Part shown: positions 58,702 to 64,000 of the stretch, one piece after another | How positions within the stretch are numbered: the first letter of the stretch is position 1 | Layout: every line of letters begins with the position of its first letter | Assembly: GCF_042654985.1 (NCBI RefSeq) | Contig: NZ_JBHSMT010000028.1 | Span: 186,001 to 250,000, forward strand | DNA from: Paraherbaspirillum soli | GTDB taxonomy: Bacteria; Pseudomonadota; Gammaproteobacteria; Burkholderiales; Burkholderiaceae_D | Length of the DNA stretch: 64,000 bases | Direction: 5' to 3' | Made by a program: the position numbers and the translations under genes | The notes under the pieces: generated by a model | Database searches by the model: none | What the model saw: only the letters and a program-made list of their open reading frames with translations | What the model was told of the DNA's origin: nothing

Positions 58702-59112
58702 ATGCCGAAAAACATCATTCTCGCAGCCTCCTTTGCCGCCACCGCGCCGGAAAAACTGTACGACATGTATCTCGATCCGGTGGCTCATGCGGCGTTCACC
58801 GGCGCCCCCGTGACCATAGCAGCGCATCCCGGCGCCGCCTTCAGCGCCTTTGACGGCGAGTTGTCCGGCACCATGCTCCACGTCGAGCCGAAGCGGCTGA
58901 TCGTACAAACCTGGCGCTCCGCGCACTGGGCTGGCGAGGCCATCGACTCGGTGCTCGTTCTTACTTTCTGGCCGCAGGGAGACGGTGCGCGCATCGAGCT
59001 GATGCACATCAATGTTCCCGACGATGACTTCGCCGGGGTCAGCCGCGGCTGGGAGCAGTATTACTGGACGCCGTGGCGGGCTTACCTGGACCATGACCCG
59101 CCGCTGCCATGA
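58702..59112 (+). CDS. SRPBCC-family protein after DUF899 gene
   Basis: A 136-residue SRPBCC protein: MPKNIILAASFAATAPEKLY, DMYLDPVAHAAFTGAPVTIA, LSGTMLHVEPKRLIVQTWRS, VLVLTFWPQGDGARIELMHI and the end RGWEQYYWTPWRAYLDHDPP. The helix-grip fold binds hydrophobic ligands. AAGGA stands just before the ATG. It starts 26 bases after the DUF899 stop, and the pair is likely an operon. The ligand is unknown. Confidence 0.88.
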   Translation: MPKNIILAASFAATAPEKLYDMYLDPVAHAAFTGAPVTIAAHPGAAFSAFDGELSGTMLHVEPKRLIVQTWRSAHWAGEAIDSVLVLTFWPQGDGARIELMHINVPDDDFAGVSRGWEQYYWTPWRAYLDHDPPLP

Positions 59113-59275
59113 GCTCTTCGAGGTCGGAGGCCTGCATTGTCGTCGGTCGACGAGTAAATGATCTCTAAAAAGTTCCCTTAAATAAATAAATATGATAAAT
59201 TTGCACCGCAACTTTCCTGTTGGAAATGACAGGCGAGAAGCGTCTTTGATCCTCAATTATTTGAAAGGTACAGAT

Positions 59276-59377
59276 ATGAAACTTTTCTCAAGCTCCGCCC
59301 AAGTCAACACTGCAACTGCCCCAACTCCTCCGGACACTGAACGTTCGAACAACCGTCGTCCACGGCATCAAAAATAA
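59276..59377 (+). CDS. Possible 33-residue small protein before terminator
   Basis: ATG 59276 with AAAGG seven bases upstream opens MKLFSSSAQVNTATAPTPPD and ends NRRPRHQK. It is followed 12 bases later by a strong hairpin (59390-59419). The product is polar and Pro/Thr-rich with a basic end; no family is known. The upstream 59160-59200 is AT-rich and may hold a promoter. It could be a small protein or a stable RNA. Confidence 0.45.
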   Translation: MKLFSSSAQVNTATAPTPPDTERSNNRRPRHQK

Positions 59378-59389
59378 ATTTAGCGAACC

Positions 59390-59419
59390 GGGCCGGTGGG
59401 CTGCAAAGCCCACCGGCCC
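59390..59419. terminator. Perfect 12-bp hairpin between convergent genes
   Basis: GGGCCGGTGGGC and GCCCACCGGCCC pair perfectly around TGCAAA. It lies between the 33-codon ORF (plus) and thpR (minus). On the minus strand an AT-rich run follows; on the plus strand there is no T-run. It may end transcription from both sides. Confidence 0.7.
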
Positions 59420-59436
59420 TGTCAGTCTGACCCGAC

Positions 59437-59973
59437 TCAAGCCAGCAATCGGAACGCGCGCTCCCGCAGGTAAACCCGGACGCCGTCGATCAGCGAACTG
59501 GAATACAGCCCGAATCCCACGACCGGCAAGTCCGGCAGCAAGAACGCCGCGTGCTGCTCCAGGAACAGGCTCACTACACTGGCAGGCACCACAGGCTTGC
59601 AGCGAGCCAGCGTGATGTGCGGGCTGTAGCGACGCTTCTCCGGCAGGAAGCCCTCCCCGGCCAGCGCGCCGGCAACTTCCGCGTGCAGTCTCAACAGTTG
59701 CGGGTTGTCGCGCACCCCGACCCACAGCGTGACCGCGCCACCAGCGGCGGCGAAGCGGCCTACCCGTTCCAGCGTCAATGAGAACGCCGGCAGCGCTACC
59801 GCCTGCAGCGCGGCCCCCATGCGCTCGACGTCGGCTTCGCCCAGATAATGCAGCGTCAAGTGCATCTGATCCTGCGCGATCAGTCGCATCCCCGGCATCG
59901 GCAGTGGTTCTATGCGTGCCAGCTCCGCGGTCGCGGCGGCTGGCAGGTCAACAGCGATGAACAACCTTGGCAT
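59437..59973 (-). CDS. thpR: RNA 2',3'-cyclic phosphodiesterase ThpR
   Basis: A 178-residue 2H phosphoesterase. The two catalytic motifs are HLTL (DQMHLTLHYLGEAD) and HITL (RYSPHITLARCKP). The start MPRLFIAVDLPAAATAELAR is typical. It opens 2',3'-cyclic phosphate ends of RNA. Start 59973 is chosen over an extended frame beginning in the next intergenic stretch, which encodes unlike sequence. Size matches E. coli ThpR (176). Confidence 0.93.
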   Translation of the reverse strand: MPRLFIAVDLPAAATAELARIEPLPMPGMRLIAQDQMHLTLHYLGEADVERMGAALQAVALPAFSLTLERVGRFAAAGGAVTLWVGVRDNPQLLRLHAEVAGALAGEGFLPEKRRYSPHITLARCKPVVPASVVSLFLEQHAAFLLPDLPVVGFGLYSSSLIDGVRVYLRERAFRLLA

Positions 59974-60155
59974 ACCCTCTCCCACGACATGGAAAACTGC
60001 GAACAACAGTCGAATTTGCAGTCTAGTAAAAAGGAACAGGCTGTCAAAGCGCAATGCATAAGCCCAGTTGACCGGCTTAACGTAGTAACATGTGTCCCGG
60101 CTGCAACTAAATTCGTTTGTCAAAGTTTAAAATTTTTCAAGAAAGAGAGATTGAT

Positions 60156-60740
60156 ATGAGTCGTTGGGGGTCCAAGGCGGTCTACAGTATTGCGCTGGCG
60201 TGTTTGATGACGCCATACATCGCGCCAGCCGCGCCCGTCGCCCCGGCTATGAAGCCGGATGCCGTTGCCGCTGGATCGAACAGTGCGCCAAAGACCAGCC
60301 AGGCAGACCAGGAGATCAAAGTGCTCAAGGACGTGGCCCAGGTGCGCCCGACGGATAAAACGCCATGGTTGCGCATGACGCAGATCAAGTTTGACGCAGG
60401 CAATTATGGCGACGCAGTCACATACGCGTTGGAAGTATTGCAGCGCGATCCTGCGGATAAGTTTGCGAAAGGTATTGTGGCTTTAGGCAGTCTCAAATTG
60501 TCGATCAAAGCGCTGAATGATTTGAGCGCACAGAACAATTTGAACGGGACGGTCCTTGCCGATGCGCAAAACCAGGCAAAAATGTTGCGCGAAAGCCTGG
60601 GCGAAACAGGAGTAGTTTCAGCAGCAGCGCCGGAACAAAAAACCACCCCTCCTGCCAAGAAAAAGGCCGTGCGCGCCGTCAATCGTAGCGCCGCACCAAA
60701 AGCCGGTGGCGATACACAGCCGTTCAGTAACTTGCAATAA
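60156..60740 (+). CDS. Exported protein with TPR-like helical core
   Basis: A 194-residue protein with a signal peptide (about 1-28, AVYSIALACLMTPYIAPAAP), then an Ala/Pro-rich spacer, a helical TPR-like core (about 60-140: KTPWLRMTQIKFDAGNYGDA, VTYALEVLQRDPADKFAKGI) and a Lys/Ala/Pro-rich tail. Start 60156 follows an AGAGAG site. A periplasmic or surface adaptor is possible. No specific family is recognised; its neighbours give no clue. Confidence 0.8.
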   Translation: MSRWGSKAVYSIALACLMTPYIAPAAPVAPAMKPDAVAAGSNSAPKTSQADQEIKVLKDVAQVRPTDKTPWLRMTQIKFDAGNYGDAVTYALEVLQRDPADKFAKGIVALGSLKLSIKALNDLSAQNNLNGTVLADAQNQAKMLRESLGETGVVSAAAPEQKTTPPAKKKAVRAVNRSAAPKAGGDTQPFSNLQ

Positions 60741-60780
60741 TCCTGCGCGATAGGTAGGCGCGGCTGCGACACCCGCCGGC

Positions 60781-61476
60781 TTACCGTTGCAGCGTCGCCC
60801 CGCCGTCCCACAGCACCATGGCGGGCATGCTGCGCTTGTCGCTGACCGCTTGGTGCAACGCATCGTAGCTTTGGTGCAGCAGCGACGCAATTTCGGCCCA
60901 ATCGGCGTCTTCGGCGCCACCCGCATCTGCGCGGGTATCACGGATGTTCATGGCTGCGGCGCGCAACTGGCCGTACTGCAGGGTCGAAGCGGCCGAGACA
61001 TGATAGACAGACGCTGCCGCTTCAGCGCAGGCGCGTCCCAATGCGCTTTTCGGATAGTTGACGCGGTCGCGATGCACTATCCACCACTCCAGTTCCAGCG
61101 CTGCCGCGCGCTGGACGTCGAAATCCACATTGCCGGTGCTGCGGATCAGGCCGAAGTAAGTGTTTAGCGCGGGCAATGCCAGTTCGTAATCGCTGCGTCG
61201 CTTGCCGTCCTTGAAGGTGAACGCGGCGGCCGTGCCGTAGTAGGCCCCAAGATAGGACCTGAGCAAGGGGAACTGATACTGGCTGCGCAACATCTGCGCC
61301 AATTCGATGAACAGCGCCGCCGGCTGGCGATCGTAGTACGAGCGCCACATCTTGGTCTCCAATTGTCCCAGGGTCACCGGATCGAACTGGCGCAGGTCGC
61401 GCTGCAAGGGCCAGAAGATATCGACTCCGGCGTACAGCAACAGGACCGCCAGGATGATCAGGAACACGCGTCGCAT
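60781..61476 (-). CDS. Membrane-anchored hypothetical protein
   Basis: A 231-residue protein with one N-terminal membrane helix (VFLIILAVLLLYAGVDIFW) and a helical periplasmic part (ETKMWRSYYDRQPAALFIEL, LPALNTYFGLIRSTGNVDFD, RDTRADAGGAEDADWAEIAS). Charged pairs throughout suggest a soluble helix bundle anchored at one end. No family was recognised. The DUF3303 gene upstream at 61496 is on the same strand, 19 bases away, so the pair may be co-transcribed. Confidence 0.78.
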   Translation of the reverse strand: MRRVFLIILAVLLLYAGVDIFWPLQRDLRQFDPVTLGQLETKMWRSYYDRQPAALFIELAQMLRSQYQFPLLRSYLGAYYGTAAAFTFKDGKRRSDYELALPALNTYFGLIRSTGNVDFDVQRAAALELEWWIVHRDRVNYPKSALGRACAEAAASVYHVSAASTLQYGQLRAAAMNIRDTRADAGGAEDADWAEIASLLHQSYDALHQAVSDKRSMPAMVLWDGGATLQR

Positions 61477-61495
61477 GATGCACTTGCCGGGGCGT

Positions 61496-61777
61496 TTATT
61501 TGACCATGCGCTGCAGCACCGCGGCCAGCGCCTGATCTTCCAACACCGGGTACGTGTTCAATTCCATCAGATCGCTCCACATCAGCGCGAATTCAGCCAG
61601 CGCCTGCGGGTCGTCGGTCTCCACCAGATCGAATCCGCCGTTGAAATCGGCGCGGGTCCAGCGCCCCAGCAGCGTCACGCCTTTGGGCGGCAATCCCCCG
61701 GTTTTCTGGAAGCGGGCGATGGCCTCATTGCGAATTTGCGCATCGGCTTTCCACGAGAACGTCGTGATGAATTTCAT
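61496..61777 (-). CDS. DUF3303-family protein
   Basis: A 93-residue protein matching DUF3303 (MKFITTFSWKADAQIRNEAI, GVTLLGRWTRADFNGGFDLV, ETDDPQALAEFALMWSDLME). It is a small ferredoxin-like fold of unknown role, often found as an isolated cytoplasmic protein. GGAG stands near the start (AAGGAGAAACAGC). It lies just ahead of the membrane-anchored protein gene. Confidence 0.87.
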   Translation of the reverse strand: MKFITTFSWKADAQIRNEAIARFQKTGGLPPKGVTLLGRWTRADFNGGFDLVETDDPQALAEFALMWSDLMELNTYPVLEDQALAAVLQRMVK

Positions 61778-61905
61778 GCTGTTTCTCCTTGTTGATGCGC
61801 CTGCGGTCAGGCTGCACCTACAAAGAATAATGCAAAAAAATCAAAATTCCAGTTGCAAAAAATTCTTTACTACCCGGGATTAAATACTTGCTTACAAATA
61901 CGTTG

Positions 61906-64000
61906 TCACGCTGAAGAAGCCTGGGCTTGGTAGCGCCGCACAATGCAATCAATGCTGGCCCAGAATGCCGGCAGCAGGTCGGCCACGGCGCTCATGCCGC
62001 CGCTCTTGATGTCGCGCTGCAGAACGTCGCAATGCGCTATCGCATCGTGCTCTCGCAATACCAGCAGCGCCCCCTTGAGGCGATGCAGCCGGCGCAGAAA
62101 AACACCGCCGTCGGCGCCGGCCGCCGCCTGCCGCAAAGCAGCCTGGTCCGCTTCCCAAGTCGCCAGGAAAGCGGCCTGCAGTTTTAGCGCAAACGCGCTG
62201 TTTTGCGCCGGGTCCGCCAGCGCGTCGATTGCGGCGGCAGGCGCTGCCGCGTTTCCCAGCACACGGTTGAGAGCATCGCCCAGCTGAACTATGCCGACCG
62301 GCTTGTGCAACACATAGGCAAACCCGTGCCGATCGGCGTCGCGATCCTGTTCGGTGCTGGCCGTGTTGACAATGATGGGCGTCATTATGCCGCGCTCACG
62401 CAAGGCTGACAGCAAGCCCTTGCCATCCATCACCGGCATGTTCAGGTCGCTCAGGATCACGTCATACGATTCAGTCAGGCAACGCTCCAGCGCCTGTTGC
62501 CCATGTTCCACGGTATCGATCCGGTAGTAGCCCAGCGCTATCAGTTGCGGTCCGATCAGAGCTCGGCTGACCGGGTCGTCCTCCACCACCAGCACCCGCT
62601 GGCGGCGCAACGCCGGAGCGGCAGGTACGGCTAAAAGCGGTCGCGCCGGTTGAACGTGACCCTGACCGCAGATGCTCAGCGCCAGGCGCAAGGCATCGCT
62701 GGCATAGGCGCTGAGCGCGATGACACTTGCTCGCCGTTCGGGATGCAAAGGGCCGTTGGGCGAGATCCAGACGGTATCGCAGAATGGCAGTGCGCCGAGT
62801 GCGCGCCAGGCCTCAGGCAAGGCCGCAGCGCCGGCGGCCAGCAACAGGATGGCGTCGGGCGACGCGCACGCTCGCGCTTGCTCGGGATCGGCAGCCCAGA
62901 TCAATTTGACGGCCGGTAGCGAACGGGCTATGCCGGCTTCCAGCATGGCCCGCCAGCCTGGGGTATCGGACAACACGACAATGGTGTCAAATGCCACGTC
63001 CAGCGTGTCCTTATCGGCATCGCTCGCAGCAGCCGCAATCTGTAGCGGCAGTTCGACGCTAAAGATGCTGCCCACCCCCTGTTCGCTATCGACCGCGATA
63101 CGCCCTTGCATCAAGTCGGTCAAGCGTTTACACAAGGACAATCCGAGTCCGGTGCCGCCGAAACGGCGCGCCACCGAGCCGTCGGCCTGGGAAAACGGCG
63201 TGAAGATGTCCTCTTGCCGATCTTCGGCGATGCCGATACCCGAATCCGATACCGAAAAACGCAGCCACGCCAGTTTGTCGTCCGCTGCGTGCGCGTCGAT
63301 CAACTCAAGCTGTAGCGTGATTACGCCGGACTGGGTGAACTTGGCGGCATTGCCGAGCAGGTTCATCAGGATCTGCGCAATCCGATGACTGTCGCCCAGC
63401 AACAAGGCCGGCAATTGCGGCGAGCTGAAGCAAAAAAAGTGCACATTCTTGGCGGCGATCAGCGGCGCGAAGGTCTGCGCGCAGCGTTCCGCCAACGCGT
63501 GCGGACTGAACGGCTCGCTGTGCAGCGTCAACTCGTTGGCCTCGACTTTGGAGAAGTCCAGGATGTCGTTGATCAACGCCAGCAGCGCATCGAAGGAGCG
63601 CCGTATCGTGCCGACCCGCTCTTTTTGCGGCAGAGACAGGCTCTCCATATCGAGCAATTCGAGATTGCCCAAGGCTCCGTGCAGCGGGGTGCGGATTTCA
63701 TGGCTCATGGTGGCCAGGAACATCGACTTGGCCTGATTGGCCTGATCGGCGGCGAGTTTGGCTTGATGCATCAGGCGTTCGGCATGTTTGCGTTCGCTGA
63801 TATCGGTGAGGCCGAACAGCACCACGTCGCGCTCGCGGTAACGGGTGTGGGAAAACGCCGCGGCAACGTCGCGCAGGCCGCCCTCGCCGGCCGCATCTTC
63901 CACCGTTGCTTCCGCAAAGTGGAGCTTGCCGGGCGTGCGCGCGCCAGCGCCAGACGCGGTCAGCAACTGCCGATAAAACGCCGCCTCGCCGTTTGCCGCA
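61906..64000 (-). CDS. Hybrid sensor kinase with receiver and Hpt domain (N-terminus beyond edge)
   Basis: The frame is open to base 64000, so the start is outside the window. The visible 697 residues include the end of a PAS-like sensor (AANGEAAFYRQLLTASGAGA to LFGLTDISERKHAER), a HisKA domain with MFLATMSHEIRTPLHGALGN, an ATPase domain (NLLGNAAKFTQSG; SDSGIGIAEDR; RFGGTGLGLSLCKRL), a degenerate receiver-like stretch, a receiver with SYDVILSDLNMPVMDGKGLL, and a final Hpt domain with RLHRLKGALLVL. It is a tripartite phosphorelay kinase, BarA/EvgS-like in layout. The signal and partner are unknown. Confidence 0.93.
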   Translation of the reverse strand, partial: AANGEAAFYRQLLTASGAGARTPGKLHFAEATVEDAAGEGGLRDVAAAFSHTRYRERDVVLFGLTDISERKHAERLMHQAKLAADQANQAKSMFLATMSHEIRTPLHGALGNLELLDMESLSLPQKERVGTIRRSFDALLALINDILDFSKVEANELTLHSEPFSPHALAERCAQTFAPLIAAKNVHFFCFSSPQLPALLLGDSHRIAQILMNLLGNAAKFTQSGVITLQLELIDAHAADDKLAWLRFSVSDSGIGIAEDRQEDIFTPFSQADGSVARRFGGTGLGLSLCKRLTDLMQGRIAVDSEQGVGSIFSVELPLQIAAAASDADKDTLDVAFDTIVVLSDTPGWRAMLEAGIARSLPAVKLIWAADPEQARACASPDAILLLAAGAAALPEAWRALGALPFCDTVWISPNGPLHPERRASVIALSAYASDALRLALSICGQGHVQPARPLLAVPAAPALRRQRVLVVEDDPVSRALIGPQLIALGYYRIDTVEHGQQALERCLTESYDVILSDLNMPVMDGKGLLSALRERGIMTPIIVNTASTEQDRDADRHGFAYVLHKPVGIVQLGDALNRVLGNAAAPAAAIDALADPAQNSAFALKLQAAFLATWEADQAALRQAAAGADGGVFLRRLHRLKGALLVLREHDAIAHCDVLQRDIKSGGMSAVADLLPAFWASIDCIVRRYQAQASSA

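Overview
The window looks like chromosomal DNA from a betaproteobacterium, probably Burkholderiales and perhaps Oxalobacteraceae (Collimonas or Herbaspirillum type). This is inferred from the moderately high GC, the mix of gene families (PA2778/PA2779 pair, caa3 oxidase, kbl with an epimerase-type threonine dehydrogenase, a free-standing second EF-G) and the interspersed palindromic repeats. A run of 10 Ns at 44357-44366 marks a scaffold join. No rRNA, tRNA, CRISPR array or prophage was seen.

Layout. 1-2558: a minus-strand operon of a minimal J-domain protein and three proteins I cannot assign, the last running off the left edge. 2864-5286: single housekeeping and accessory genes (ACT protein, YbhB-like protein, VOC protein, adenosine-specific kinase, cold-shock protein). 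5442-12557: a compact SUF iron-sulfur operon in the order IscR-like regulator, A-type carrier, sufB, sufC, a 59-codon small ORF, sufD, sufS, sufU, sufT, Rieske protein; nearly every junction is overlapping or tight. 12790-19962: CBS protein, a 1020-residue class A penicillin-binding protein, EF-G, a small lipoprotein and a YceI protein. 19963-21938: an unusual three-gene unit made of a 39-residue peptide, an alpha/beta-hydrolase-like protein lacking the nucleophile, and a protein resembling cucumopine synthase. 22087-29076: arfB, then a caa3-type cytochrome c oxidase locus with two subunit III genes, a cupredoxin and a DUF4142 protein.

29209-33691 is an accessory patch: a LysR gene whose upstream region is a 162-bp element with perfect 28-bp inverted ends, an AT-rich thiopurine methyltransferase gene, an MFS pump and two unknown proteins. 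34325-39452 is a three-gene natural-product locus: an A-T-TE carboxylic-acid synthetase, an alpha/beta hydrolase and an MFS exporter, all overlapping. 39462-44014 holds the PA2778/PA2779 pair and mipA divergent from an RstAB-like two-component system. 44015-44660 is repeat-rich, with 12-bp tandem repeats and the scaffold gap. 44660-46004 has an ArsR regulator and two SRPBCC genes split by a 97-bp MITE. A solute-binding protein gene at 46236-47127 is frameshifted by a 7-bp tandem duplication.

47433-54778 carries a DUF2252 protein, a glutathione transferase, remnants that look like orphan immunity genes, small membrane proteins, and a XRE-cupin regulator divergent from kbl-tdh, the threonine-to-glycine pathway. 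54961-64000 has a metallophosphoesterase, acylphosphatase, DUF1810, Mut7-C RNase, DUF899, SRPBCC, thpR, three proteins of uncertain role and a hybrid sensor kinase cut by the right edge.

The least explained items are the cucumopine-synthase-like unit, the small ORF between sufC and sufD, the A-T-TE locus and the J-domain operon. All function calls come from reading the translated sequences and recalling families; no database search was run.
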